DNA from: Microglena sp. YARC
Lineage: Eukaryota > Chlorophyta > Chlorophyceae > Chlamydomonadales > Chlamydomonadaceae
Direction: 5' to 3'
Assembly (NCBI GenBank): GCA_022414725.1
Contig: CM039464.1
Span: 46,068,481-46,132,480 of the forward strand
Length of the DNA stretch: 64,000 nt
Numbering within the stretch: position 1 is the first letter of the stretch; each line of letters opens with the position of its first letter. The notes beneath the pieces were generated by a model. That model ran no database searches. It saw only the letters and a list, made by a program, of their open reading frames with translations, and was not told where the DNA came from. A program made the translations under genes and the position numbers. This document shows positions 41,420-51,059 of the stretch, one piece after another.

Positions 41420-41614
41420 CAGGGTACTTCCATTTACCAAATTGGCCAGCGCTTTAACGCACTTGAAAAACAAAAAACTGCGCTTTATAGTGCAAAAAGC
41501 GCAAAAATTGCTTGCTGCGCCCACAGGGGGTTGCAAAAAACTGCACGAAACGCGCAGTGGGGCTCAAAAAGGCAGCGCGCCAACGCGCAAAAGCGCGCGC
41601 TTGGAAGTACCCTG
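41420..41614 (+). mobile_element. hAT-like MITE, CAGGGTAC family, copy 1
   Basis: 195 bp with ends CAGGGTACTTCC and GGAAGTACCCTG. A perfect 8-bp target duplication TTCCACAT is at 41412-41419 and 41615-41622. The interior has GCGCAAAAA.TGC.CGCTGCG and CCACAGGGGGTTG. It has no ORF and would depend on a hAT transposase elsewhere. It is inserted at the 3' splice site of a copied exon head. Confidence 0.92.
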
Positions 41615-41622
41615 TTCCACAT

Positions 41623-41657
41623 GCCTGTTGGAAGAGTGCAGAGCGAGTCCAACTTGC
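41623..41657 (+). repeat. Copy of a third-gene exon head
   Basis: CCTGTTGGAAGAGTGCAGAG and the bases after it match the start of the exon at 42116 (CCTGTTGGGAGAGTGCAGAG). Upstream, CTGTTCCACAT|MITE corresponds to the acceptor CTGTTCCACAG. Confidence 0.82.
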
Positions 41658-42110
41658 GTAGTTGTTTCACGTTTTCATTAATTCCGTTTTCATGTCATGC
41701 ATTAATGTCATTACTGTCAGGCATGTCATTTCGTTTTCATTCATTTCATTTTTCCATTTTTTCATTCTTTGGCTGAGCCCCTCCTTCTGGGGGGCGGGAG
41801 CCCCAAGGGTTACCCATTTGTCCGTCCAACCGATCGAAAAATTGAAGCCTGACACGTCAGCCAACTGTCTCATAACTAACTGGCTTCGGTCAGCTCCAGT
41901 CCATTGCCACCTGTCGTTGCCAACACACTCCGCCAATTTTCCTCGTCGTTTGCGACGCTGCATAGAACGTCTCATATCGTTTTCATCTATTTCAATCATT
42001 TCATTCATTTCATTTCGTTTTCATTTTTTCATTCATTTCTTTTTGCTTTCATTCATTTACATTATTCCATTCATTCCATTTTGTTTTATTCATTTCATTC
42101 ATTTCTGTTC
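41658..42110. repeat. TTCATTTCATTT repeats around a 200-bp dispersed repeat (copy 3)
   Basis: The inverted 200-bp repeat occupies about 41770-41972 (GGGGGGCGGGAGCCCC...GCGACGCTGCATAGAACG). TTCATTTCATT pentamers flank it on both sides. Confidence 0.75.
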
Positions 42111-42115
42111 CACAG

Positions 42116-42170
42116 GCCTGTTGGGAGAGTGCAGAGTGAGGCCAACTTCTGCACTCGCCCAGATCTATTG
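42116..42170 (+). CDS. Unrecognised third gene, exon (PVGRVQSEANF)
   Basis: 55 bases from CTGTTCCACAG to CTATTG|GTAAGT, both good splice consensus sites. They encode PVGRVQSEANFCTRPDLL after one leading base. The next exon continues in phase 0. No domain is identified. A diverged copy of its first 35 bases lies 490 bp upstream. Confidence 0.68.
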
Positions 42171-42189
42171 GTAAGTATCTCCTTTGCCC

Positions 42190-42345
42190 AAGTGCTGCTT
42201 CTTGCACTGTTCATTCACTCATCGCCAATGAAGCTGCTTCTTGCACTGTTCGTTCACTCATCGCCAATGAAGCTGCTTCTTGCACTGTTCATTCACTCAT
42301 CCCCAATGAAGCTGCTTCTTGCACCGTTTATTGATTCATATTCCT
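42190..42345 (+). repeat. 39-bp tandem repeat, four units
   Basis: GAAGCTGCTTCTTGCACTGT then TCATTCACTCATCGCCAAT, four copies in the intron. Confidence 0.9.
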
Positions 42346-42386
42346 GAAGCAACTTTTAAGTTCCCTTTCTTTCCATGTGCTTCTAG

Positions 42387-42477
42387 CTGGTCGACTCTGC
42401 TGTCGAGAAGTTGCATGTTAACAATGTTGCAGTGGCTGACTTGGATGCATCGATCAACTCAGCTAACTTCATGTCAG
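42387..42477 (+). CDS. Unrecognised third gene, exon (LVDSAVEKLHVNN)
   Basis: 91 bases from GCTTCTAG to GTCAG|GTATGA, encoding LVDSAVEKLHVNNVAVADLD and ASINSANFMS, ending in phase 1. Continuous with the preceding exon in frame. It looks helical, but I do not recognise the family. Confidence 0.7.
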
Positions 42478-42652
42478 GTATGATGCTTGCTGAGAGAGTT
42501 TTCTGGGAATCATGTTATATGTTTCGAGTGTGATTTATGTTGCATGGTGTAATTATGCTCATATACTAGCACTTGATTGATTATGGAATCGGCACTGTCA
42601 TGGGTAGTATGTGTTCATGGTCAGAGAGACTTTGTCAACTGTCTTGATTACT

Positions 42653-42858
42653 CACTGTTTCGTTTTTGAGCTACACATGGCGGCTTCCTGCCAGCTCCAT
42701 TCGCCAGCCACTGGGTCAAGCCCGAATCGGTCAGCTTCATTGGAATGCTTGACATGTCAGCTTTTAATCGCAGGATCTAGCTTTAGGTGGTTCGATACAA
42801 GGACGGGGGAAGGGAGCTGCCTAGAAGCTGCTACGTTTAGTCCCTTCAAGAAACAGTG
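42653..42858. mobile_element. MITE with CACTGTTTC...GAAACAGTG ends
   Basis: Terminal inverted repeat CACTGTTTC/GAAACAGTG, with inner homology GAGCTACACATGGCGGCTTC and GGGAGCTGCCTAGAAGCTGC. Flanks TTGATTACT and TTGATACT suggest an 8-bp duplication with a 1-base indel. Confidence 0.82.
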
Positions 42859-43092
42859 TTGATACTTACATGGCCGTGGTTAGCATGTGTTCATGGCCAG
42901 AGAGACTTAGTGGACTGTCTTAATACTTTCATGGCCATTCTGTCATGGCCATTGCTATGCACTTATCTTTTTGCATCGCTAACCCTTATTTCTGCGGGTT
43001 CCCTCCCCTCCTACCTTAATAACCCTGACGATGCGCACTATGCTACCACACATTTGCGACCTTGAGAAGTTACTGAATGATAGGCTTTGGGC

Positions 43093-43501
43093 CACTGTTT
43101 CATTTTTTGGCGGAACCTCCCCTTCTGGGGGGCTGGAGCCCCCAGGGTTACCCATTTGTCCGTTTGTCCGACCGAAAAATTGAAGCCTGGCATGACAGCC
43201 AACTGTCTCATGACTAACTGGCTTTGGTCAGCTCCATCATCTTTCGTTCCGTCGCCAACACACTCCGCCAATTTTTCGCGTCGCTTGCGACGCTGCATAA
43301 GACTTGTTTGGCTACGCATGGCAGCTTCTAGCCAGCTCCAACAGCCAGCCACTGGGTCTAGCCCAAAGCTTCCTGTTGCATTGAAATGCTTGTAATGTTA
43401 TGTCCACCTTCAGACACACTAGCTGGCTTTAGGTTTGTCCCAAGGATGGGGCAAAAGAGCTGTCTGGAAGCTGCTACATGTAGCCCACAAATGAAACAGT
43501 G
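43093..43501. mobile_element. MITE with CACTGTTTC ends, interrupted by a 200-bp repeat
   Basis: Ends CACTGTTTCATTTTT and AAATGAAACAGTG enclose a 409-bp unit. The inverted 200-bp hairpin-ended repeat (copy 4, about 43108-43312) sits inside near the left end, so the second element inserted into the first. The remaining right part matches 42653-42858. Confidence 0.75.
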
Positions 43502-43634
43502 CCTCTGGGGGCCAATACACTTTGTATTATTGCCCCCCCCCAAAGTTAAATACTTAGTATAAGCAATTCGCTGGGTACCAGGTCACAAGGGCTTGTTAGA
43601 CCAGCCCCTCTCGGAAATCTAGATCAATCTTGAT

Positions 43635-43828
43635 CAGGGTACTACTTCTTGCCAAATTGTTCAGCGCTTAAAGCGCACAAACGTCAAATTGGTCAGGGCT
43701 TTTTGGTGCAAAAAGCGCAAAAACTGCGCGCTGCGCCCACAGGGGGTTGAAAAACTGCGCGAAACGCGCAGAGGGGCTCAAAAAGGCAGGTCGGCATTGC
43801 GCTGCCGCGTGCGCTTAGTAGTACCCTG
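43635..43828 (+). mobile_element. hAT-like MITE, CAGGGTAC family, copy 2
   Basis: CAGGGTACTACTT...TAGTAGTACCCTG, 194 bp, with a perfect 8-bp duplication ATCTTGAT at 43627-43634 and 43829-43836. Confidence 0.93.
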
Positions 43829-44167
43829 ATCTTGATTATGTTATTCGAGGCTGAGCAAGGCCCTAAAGCCCAATGTGGCTACCCTTGCACTGTATTGTAC
43901 ATGCAAACAGCTTGAACGCCTACTTGTTACTCGCACTTGAAGACCTGTGCAATTGCTGCTGTCACAAAACTCAGTGACTTTGCAGATCTGGTGCTCTCAG
44001 AGGATGAAGGGGGGGGAGCATCCCACGCCATCTGTGAGTGAGACTCCTTAGCTAGATATTCCCTAACTTTTTGCCCTGTGGATGATGATAGCATTGGACC
44101 AAGTTCATTACAATTTGCTACCATCAACAGTCCACTCCAGTCAACTGTGTTATTTTCTGCACCACAG

Positions 44168-44217
44168 GCAGGACCCGCTCGCGTTATCCGGTATCGGGGC
44201 AGCACAGCTCCAGATGT
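44168..44217 (+). CDS. Unrecognised third gene, probable small exon (TRSRYPVSG)
   Basis: 50 bases between CACCACAG and AGATGT|GTGAGT. With the preceding exon ending in phase 1 and the next starting in phase 0, the frame reads G-RTRSRYPVSGQHSSRC-DGS and restores phase at both ends. The short length makes this less certain. An alternative frame (QDPLALSGIG) is open too. Confidence 0.55.
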
Positions 44218-45073
44218 GTGAGTTCCACCTTTGCAATTTTCATTGTGTGCGGGTGTGTTCAGTGGGGTCGTATTCACTGTTGTTGTTTTGTGCGTTGATA
44301 AGTGAGGAACTTTGTTCCACCCCAGTGCGACGCGCTGCCCCCCAAACCCTCCCCAGGACTCTGCGCTCCGCCCTATACTGCGCTATGGTGACTCATCCTG
44401 AAATCAGTCTTGTGTCGCAACTTTTGCTACTGTACACGCTTTAGGGATTGGCAAACGGGTTGGCAAACGGGTTGGCAAATGACCATTTGAAAAATCGGTT
44501 TCAAGTCAAACGTGAGTCGGTCCCATCTGGCTTGCTTCTGCCAAGTTCCTCCTGGCTACCTGATGTACAAGGCAATACAGTGAGGCCACTAGATGTACAA
44601 CTATTATATGATACCCATATACACATTACATGCTCAAGCGTTTGGGGATGTTAATTATGCCTCAGGCGGAGCACTTTTACCTGCGGACAACAGGTTGGAC
44701 AGTGAGGCCACCAATTTATCAATTTTACTTTCGACTATACCATCCAAAAAGAAAATTGAATAGCTTTCACAATATGCAATTACTTTTGATGGGATGACCA
44801 CCGTGATTGAGTTGTCCACGATCTGAGCTTGGTCAAACACAAGTTACATTTGACTGAGTGCATGTGTTGAGTGAGTATGAGTTATGAATTAGTATCACCC
44901 GACTCAAGTATATCAACGTCGTCCTAATGCACTCTTTGTCAGGTATTTTTCTAAAAAATAAAGCAGTGTCTAAACGTAACACCACGCTGCTCCTAGCAGC
45001 CTTTGGAGTACTGGCTCCAAAAGCAACCCCAAAAGGCTCTAGCGGAGCACCCTGTACACCAAGGTGCAGTATT
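44218..45073. other. Intron of the third gene, no feature recognised
   Basis: Three GGCAAACGGGTT units lie at 44449-44475. 44330-44425 resembles the interior of the MITE at 48216 (GACGCGCTGCC, CCTGAAATCAG). Nothing coding is supported. Confidence 0.45.
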
Positions 45074-45264
45074 TAGGGGTCGGCTATGTTATTTAATATT
45101 AGTGAATAAATAATATTCTATCATATTATATAATATTATTTGGACAAGCCGTCACCAGAATTTCGAATTTATTCAAAAATAATATTATTGTGACCTGATT
45201 GTGACAATATAATAATATTAGTTCATATTAGTTTTTCAAACACTAATAGTAGCTGCCGTTCCCT
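45074..45264 (-). mobile_element. MITE, TAGGGAACGGCA family, AATATTAG subtype
   Basis: TAGGGGTCGGC...GCCGTTCCCTA, AT-rich interior. Flanking octamers GCAGTATT and GCAATATT match at 7 of 8 positions, an hAT-type duplication. Confidence 0.85.
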
Positions 45265-45487
45265 AGCAATATTTAGCACCTGAGCTACAAGTAGCACCTT
45301 TAAAAAAGCTGCTACTCCTGTGAACACAGGATGAGTCACCAGTGGGCTCCCCTTGTCTCACGAAGTACTATCGAAAGAGTGGAGAAGTCAGTGAGCTGGT
45401 CAGGAAGCGGTCCGTCACTGCGGTGAGTATTGTATTTTACAGTTACAGTTGGGCATCAACCCTACCGTATCAAGCGCGCCATCCTAG

Positions 45488-45694
45488 CCCCTTTCAGTGA
45501 TATACAATGGTCTAGTGGTAGACCAGATCGCTTGAGGATGAAGAGTCGGGGGTTCGACTCCCCCTTCGGTCGCTCTTGGCGTTGCAGGTCGTCGTCAACC
45601 GCGATGGTAGCTTGTCCAGTTGAGGTAGGAGACTGCTCCCCACCCGCGTACGACGGGCTCCCTTAACACCACGCCCCAGCAGGCGTTATCATTA
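45488..45694 (+). repeat. tRNA-derived SINE-like repeat, copy 2
   Basis: CCCCTTTCAGTGATATACAA, TGGTCTAGTGGTAGACC, GGGGTTCGACTCCCC, tail CAGGCGTTATCATTA. Followed by three 60-bp repeats (GTGCCTAC.CTTTTGTAGGAG, 45700-45820). Confidence 0.85.
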
Positions 45695-46119
45695 TCAAGT
45701 GCGCCTACCCTTATGTAGGAGTGGCAACCGTGCCGTATCTAGTGCGCCTACTCTTTTGTAGGAGTGGCAACCATACCGTATTCAGTGTGCTTACTCTTTT
45801 GTAGAAGTGCCAACGCCATTCTAACTGAATCCCAGGTGTCGCTGGTTTGTTTCGGGAGACCCACTTCCTGGGGTGAAATACCTTTCACAACTGAAAATCA
45901 AAAAAACGATGACGCTTAGGGCACTATCTTTAAGGCCGTTAACTATTGGTGACCCAGTAATATGAATAAAACAGTGGCCGTAATGTCTTTTTTTCTTAGG
46001 ACGAATCTGTTGTCTATAGAAGCGGACACTTTGGAGGTTCATCCTCATGAGAACACAGTTCAAGCTAAGTACAAGGCAGGAAAAACATCCTATGTGTGAT
46101 TCTATAAGGCAGTTGACAG

Positions 46120-46572
46120 CCCATTTCAGTGAGACGATTGGTCTAGTGGTACACCAAATCGCTGAAACGAAGCAGGGTTGGGGGTTCAATTCCCCCTACG
46201 GCCTCCCTCAGCGTTGCAGGTCCTTGTCAGTCACGATGGTAGCTTGAGGTGAGTTGGTAGGTTACCAGTTGAGGTGAGTTGGTAGGTTACCAGTTGAGGT
46301 GAGTTGGTAGGTTACCAGTTGAGGTGAGTTGGTAGGTTACCAGTTGAAGTGAGTTGGTAGGTTACCAGTTGAGGTGAGTTGTTAGGTTACCAGTTGAGGT
46401 GAGTTGGTAGGTTACCAGTTGAGGTGAGTTGGTAGGTTACCAGTTGAGGTGAGTTGGTAGGTGACCAGTTGAGGTGAGTTGGTAGGTTACCAGTTGAGGT
46501 GGTTGACCGTTCTCTACCCGCGTACGACGGGTTTCCTCCCCATAGTACCACGCCCCACCAGGCGGTATCATT
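46120..46572 (+). repeat. SINE-like repeat expanded by an internal 25-bp satellite
   Basis: A-box TTGGTCTAGTGGTACACC and B-box GGGGTTCAATTCCCC start a normal copy. After GATGGTAGCTTG, a 25-bp unit, GAGGTGAGTTGGTAGGTTAC plus CAGTT, repeats about ten times (46248-46500). The normal body (CCGCGTACGACGGG) and tail (CAGGCGGTATCATTA) then resume. Confidence 0.9.
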
Positions 46573-46671
46573 ATTTTTGATGGCAGTTGACTACTCGTGA
46601 CCCGTTACCCTACGTATGCAGGCAACACACCAGGCCTTACTGATACAAGCACCTCGGGCGCATATCTGATC

Positions 46672-46865
46672 CAGGGTACTACAAAGCGCGCGCGGCAGCG
46701 CGTTAACGCGCTGCCTTTGTGAGCCTCACTGCGCTTTTCGCTCAGTTTTTCAACCCCCTGTGGGCGCAGCGTGCAGTTTTTGCGCTTTTTGCACTATAAA
46801 GCGCTGACTAATTTGACGTTTGTGCGCTTTATGCGATGACCAATTTGACAAAATGTAGTACCCTG
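46672..46865 (-). mobile_element. hAT-like MITE, CAGGGTAC family, copy 3
   Basis: Inverted, 194 bp, CAGGGTACTAC...GTAGTACCCTG. Flanking octamers ATCTGATC and ATCTGCTC match at 7 of 8 positions. Confidence 0.9.
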
Positions 46866-47020
46866 ATCTGCTCTTGCAAGACTAAACTAGTAAAGACCCT
46901 ACCCACTGCAGGGTTCCGGCTCATTAGGTTGGACCATCTAGTCGTACAAGGCCTTGCAGGTCCTCCTCGATAAAAGAAGAGAAGTCCCATAAAAATTACC
47001 ACTCCAGTCCAGTGTTTTTT

Positions 47021-47212
47021 GGCGGAGCCCCCTCTTCAAGGGAAGTCCCCAGGGTTATCCATTTGTCCGTCCGGCTGACTGTTTGACAGGGACGAAGCCT
47101 GATACGTCAGCCAACGGTCTCGTAACTAACTCGCTTCCGTTGCCACCTGTCACTCCATCGCGAACACTCTCCGCCAATATTTAGCGTCGCATGCGACGCT
47201 GCATAGAACTTG
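47021..47212 (-). repeat. 200-bp dispersed repeat with terminal hairpins, copy 5
   Basis: GGCGGAGCCCCCTCTTCAAG...GCGTCGCATGCGACGCTGCA, inverted relative to 30654. The flanks CCAGTGTTTTTT and AACCAGTG suggest it again sits in a MITE end. Confidence 0.75.
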
Positions 47213-47830
47213 TTTATAAGGAAGTGAACCAGTGTCTTCATGCATCACCATGGTGCTCCTAGCTGCCTTCAGGGAGCTACTAGCAGCTTCTGGGTCCCCC
47301 AAAGTAAGCCCAAGATGCTCTAATGTAGCACTTCTAAGACACTAAGGTACATACTTCAGCACCCTCTGAACACCCCCAGCACCCCCAAAACACCCAAAAC
47401 ACACCCAGCACCTGCCAGCAAAAGACACCAAAACTAACCCCAAGAGGCTCTACCAACTGCACTTTAGCACTTGTATGTATGTATGTATGTATGTATGTAT
47501 GTATGTATGTTTGTATGTTGCAGTCCAGGGGTAGGCCAAATAGGCTAAACGGACTTGCCCAACCGTGGTAGGAAGGGCTTAAAAAGAAAAAAACATTGAT
47601 GAACTGAAACCCAAACAATCGTTTTACCGACGGGGGACCTGAGTCCGTGCTACAGTGATCATATTGTTTCTTGACGGTGCTACAAGTAGCATCTCCAAGA
47701 AAACCCTGGAGTGCGGTCTCGAGCACTCACAAGCCTATAACCTCCCCCTGAACTCAAACGCACCCCCCCCCCCCTGTCAATCAGCTGACCCACCTACTGC
47801 GACCAATTTAAACTTTCACCCCTGCCACAG
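47213..47830 (+). other. Intron of the third gene with a dispersed repeat
   Basis: Contains (TATG)n at 47474-47512 and a CAGTCCAGGGGTAGGCC-family copy at 47513-47657. No other feature. Confidence 0.65.
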
Positions 47831-48202
47831 GATGGCTCCACGCCTTCAGGCAGTGGCAACGCAGGCAATTTTACGGGTCCCCTGGCGGTCATGCTGGCTG
47901 CCCTGCCTCCCGGAAAAAACGTCCAGGCCATATGCTCTAGTCTCTACCAAAATGTGCCTGTCAAGAAAAAGTACCCCTCTTGTAGTGGCTCGCAACCAGC
48001 TGTCAACAGGAGTTGCACTATGCAGATGTCAGGCCAGCCCTCTGCACTGCGTTACCATGAGCCCCCCAGGAAGGCAGCCAGCCTCATCAACCTGCCCTTA
48101 AAATCGGGGCTCATGAGCCACGTGAGCAATACACAAAGCAAGACATCCCCAAAGAAGAATTGCTCCATGGGTCCAATGGCGATCGCCATCAATGAACACG
48201 AA
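47831..48202 (+). CDS. Unrecognised third gene, large exon (DGSTPSGSGNAG)
   Basis: 372 bases from GCCACAG to CGAA|GTAGGT, 124 codons in phase 0. It begins DGSTPSGSGNAGNFTGPLAV and MLAALPPGKNVQAICSSLYQ, then becomes Ser/Lys/Pro-rich (KKKYPSCSGSQP, RYHEPPRKAASLINLPLKSG). It is likely partly disordered and a candidate phosphoprotein. No known domain. The frame stays open past the candidate donor to 48403, and an alternative donor GTAG|GTATGG sits 4 bases later. Confidence 0.7.
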
Positions 48203-48215
48203 GTAGGTATGGGGC

Positions 48216-48417
48216 CAGTGTTTCTTTTTCGACGACGCATCGCCATTCCGTCGAACGCTACATCCCCCGGACCCCTCGATATCGGGACGCGCTGCCACCC
48301 AGGCTCCGCGCTTCGCGCTCTGCCATACGATGGCTACGGAACAATCCTGAAATCAGGGTCGAGTAGCCCAAGTAGCTACTCAACCTGGACTACACAAATC
48401 TGAAATAAAAATCACTG
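48216..48417. mobile_element. hAT-like MITE inside a short intron of the third gene
   Basis: CAGTGTTTCTTTTTC...GAAATAAAAATCACTG, 202 bp. Flanking octamers TATGGGGC (48208-48215) and TATGCGGC (48418-48425) match at 7 of 8 positions. Removing it and one duplication would leave an intron of only about 34 bases. It begins 13 bases after the candidate donor, as at 39234. Confidence 0.85.
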
Positions 48418-48446
48418 TATGCGGCTGCTGTTTGATTCTCTTTCAG

Positions 48447-48510
48447 GCTCGTGTATAACCCCATGCCCCCATCCCCCAGTCGCATGTCCCCCGGTCTGCT
48501 GAATACAGAG
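48447..48510 (+). CDS. Unrecognised third gene, exon (LVYNPMPPSPSRM)
   Basis: 64 bases from CTCTTTCAG to CAGAG|GTCAGC. One leading base is followed by LVYNPMPPSPSRMSPGLLNT-E, ending in phase 0 and joining the last exon as LLNTE-DDSPSYL. The leading base demands a phase-2 donor upstream, which the obvious donors at 48203 and 48207 do not give. An exon or the exact donor is therefore unresolved. Confidence 0.58.
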
Positions 48511-48529
48511 GTCAGCACCACTCTTATTT

Positions 48530-48970
48530 GTATTGGCGTCATCATCTCACCACCATCATCACCATCATCATCAATGTCATCATCAACATCATCATCAACA
48601 TCACTGCCATCATCATCACCATCATCATCATCATAATTATCATCATCGAAATTATCATCAACGTCATCAACATCATCAGTATCATCATCGACATTATCAT
48701 CAACGTCATCAACATAGACAACATCAGCATCATCATCAACATCAACACCATCAACATCAAAATTATCAACATCATCAACATCATCAACATCAGCATCATC
48801 ATCATCATCAACATTAACATCATCAACATTAACATCGACATCATCATCAACATCATCAACATCAGCATAACCATCATCAACCTCCTCCTCATCATAACCA
48901 TCATCAACATTATCATCAACATCATCAACATCATCACCACCACCACCGCCATCATCAACATCGTCCTTCC
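48530..48970 (+). repeat. ATCATCAAC microsatellite
   Basis: About 430 bp of ATC-based triplet and nonamer repeats. Asp/Val/His/Ile-rich ORFs on both strands are repeat artefacts. Confidence 0.92.
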
Positions 48971-49104
48971 ATTTAAGAAACAAAGAGAATGCGCAATTCC
49001 TACAGCCATCTGCTTGGGAATCCTTGCGCTGTCATGTTGTACTCCTTGACATAGGGGGAGCTTCCCTCCCCCCCTCCCCTGCCACCTTGTCCGCCACAAG
49101 TAAG

Positions 49105-49315
49105 AACCATGTACCAACCTAGATAACCTACACATGTGCAATGTACCAACCTAGATAACCTACACATGTGCAATGTACCAACCTAGATAACCTACACATG
49201 TGCAATGTACCAACCTAGATAACCTACACATGTGCAATGTACCAACCTAGATAACCTACACATGTGCAATGTACCAACCTAGATAACCGACACATGTGCA
49301 ATGTATCAACCTGCA
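49105..49315 (+). repeat. 32-bp tandem repeat
   Basis: Six to seven nearly perfect units of ATGTACCAACCTAGATAACC plus TACACATGTGCA. Confidence 0.95.
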
Positions 49316-49457
49316 ATAATCTTCAAGAGCCTACTCATGTGCTTGGGATTTTATGTTTTCTACTTTATACAAAACGAAGTCCTGTCGAGGGGCATGCTGT
49401 GGGCTTGTGACATTCCACTCCCTTCGCTGCTTAGACCACTTCAGTTGGTGCAGTAAG

Positions 49458-49670
49458 CCCCTTTCAGTGATATACAGTGGTCTAGTGGTAGACCAGATCG
49501 CTTGAGGATGAAGAGTCGGGGGTTCGATTCCCCCTTCGGTCGCTCTTGGCGTTGCAGGTCATTGTCAACCGCGATGGTAGCTTGTCCAGTTGAGGTAGGA
49601 GACTGCTCCCCACCCACGTACGACGGGCACCCTTGACACCACGACCCACCAGGCGTTATCATTATCAGTT
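49458..49670 (+). repeat. tRNA-derived SINE-like repeat, copy 4
   Basis: CCCCTTTCAGTGATATACAG, TGGTCTAGTGGTAGACC, GGGGTTCGATTCCCC, tail CCAGGCGTTATCATTA. Very close to 45488-45694. Confidence 0.87.
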
Positions 49671-50062
49671 GGCACAGGAAAGTTTGGCTCTACTAAGGCT
49701 TGCCTTCAGTAACGTTACGACTAGACCCTAAACCACCTAAACCTTCAACTCTAAACCGTAAAAAAACGAACGTTAAGGAAGACTGACTTTAAAAAATAAA
49801 AGCGGAAAATACTAAAGTTACTGAAGACTGATAAAAAAAATAAAAGCGGAAAAAACTAACGTTACTGAAGACTGATTAAAAAAATTGAAGTTAAAAAACT
49901 AACGTTACTGGAGACTCACTTCCCCCCATCACTGCAGTTTGCTTTGCACCCCTGTCTTGACCCTCCGTTCCCGGCTTACCACCAACCACCACCACCAACC
50001 ACGACCACGACCCTGACCACCACCACCAACGACCACCACAACCACGACCCCCACCACTACAG
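49671..50062 (+). other. Intron with CTAACGTTACTGAAGACTGA repeats, no gene
   Basis: Four imperfect units of AAAACTAACGTTACTGAAGA (49760-49915), then a CCACCAACCACGACC tract up to the acceptor ACTACAG. Confidence 0.75.
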
Positions 50063-50482
50063 GATGATTCACCATCCTATCTCATGAACATCAATCCATC
50101 CGGCGGCTGTGCTCTCTCACCCCTGAGTAACATGAGTGAGCGGTCTGTCGAGGCTCGCCCCCCCTCAGAGAAGTCTGTTAGCAAGCTTGTGAAGTCCAAG
50201 GTTAAACGAGCGATGTCCTGGATTTTCGGAGGCAAAAGTGAGAAGGTTGGTATGGCTGAGAATGACGCCCGCGAAGAAGCAAAGAGTGAAATCGCCTCCA
50301 ACCCGCCCTCCTTGCTGTGTGAGAGAGGTGCAAAGAGCGAAGGCGGGATCTTCAAAAACAGAAGGATCGGCCACAAGATCCCCAGCCAATCCAATGGAAA
50401 TGAGTGTGGAGAGCGGAGCGGCAAGGCAGGATCTGCAAAAGCAGAAGGAACAGCCACAAAATCCCTATGGGCCAGCCAATAA
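50063..50482 (+). CDS. Unrecognised third gene, last exon
   Basis: 420 bases after ACTACAG, phase 0, ending in TAA at 50480-50482. It encodes 139 residues: DDSPSYLMNINPSGGCALSP, a basic helical stretch (KSVSKLVKSKVKRAMSWIFG) and a Lys/Glu/Ser-rich tail. The amphipathic basic segment ending AMSWIFGG might contact membranes or partners, which is a guess. A 78-base imperfect internal duplication is visible: AGCGAAGGCGGGATCTTCAA and its neighbours recur as AGCGGCAAGGCAGGATCTGC. No known domain. Confidence 0.68.
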   Translation, partial: DDSPSYLMNINPSGGCALSPLSNMSERSVEARPPSEKSVSKLVKSKVKRAMSWIFGGKSEKVGMAENDAREEAKSEIASNPPSLLCERGAKSEGGIFKNRRIGHKIPSQSNGNECGERSGKAGSAKAEGTATKSLWASQ

Positions 50483-51025
50483 CTAAGTGCCCAAGGGGAA
50501 TGATTCGTGGATTTTGATGCTCATATGTTTTCGCCTCAAAATGTTAAGAACAATTCTGCTGCCTAACCTATACGCACATGTTTGCATGTATACTAGATAT
50601 ACTGTACGCATATGTTTGCACATATACTATGTATACCATACGCATATATTTGCATGTCTGCGCACAAGTTTGCATGTATACTATATATATTATACATATG
50701 TTTGCATGTTACGTACATGTCTGTATATATACTATGTATACTATATGCATATGTTTGCATGTTGCGTACATGTTTGCATACATACTTAGGGGGCGGCAAA
50801 TAGATATATATATACAGCAAATAGATATATTGTGTATATCTACAACATACGCAGTTACATCAGATAGACACCGGGAAATCCAGTCGAAGCGCCTGCAATA
50901 TGATATGGTACCCTATGCCATAATTGTAAAACCAGATCTTAATTTTTTAAAGGTGCCCTATGCCGATTTTCAAAAATCCAGCTTCGCCAATATAGATCTC
51001 TCTATATATATATAGATAGATAGAT

Positions 51026-51059
<34 letters not shown>

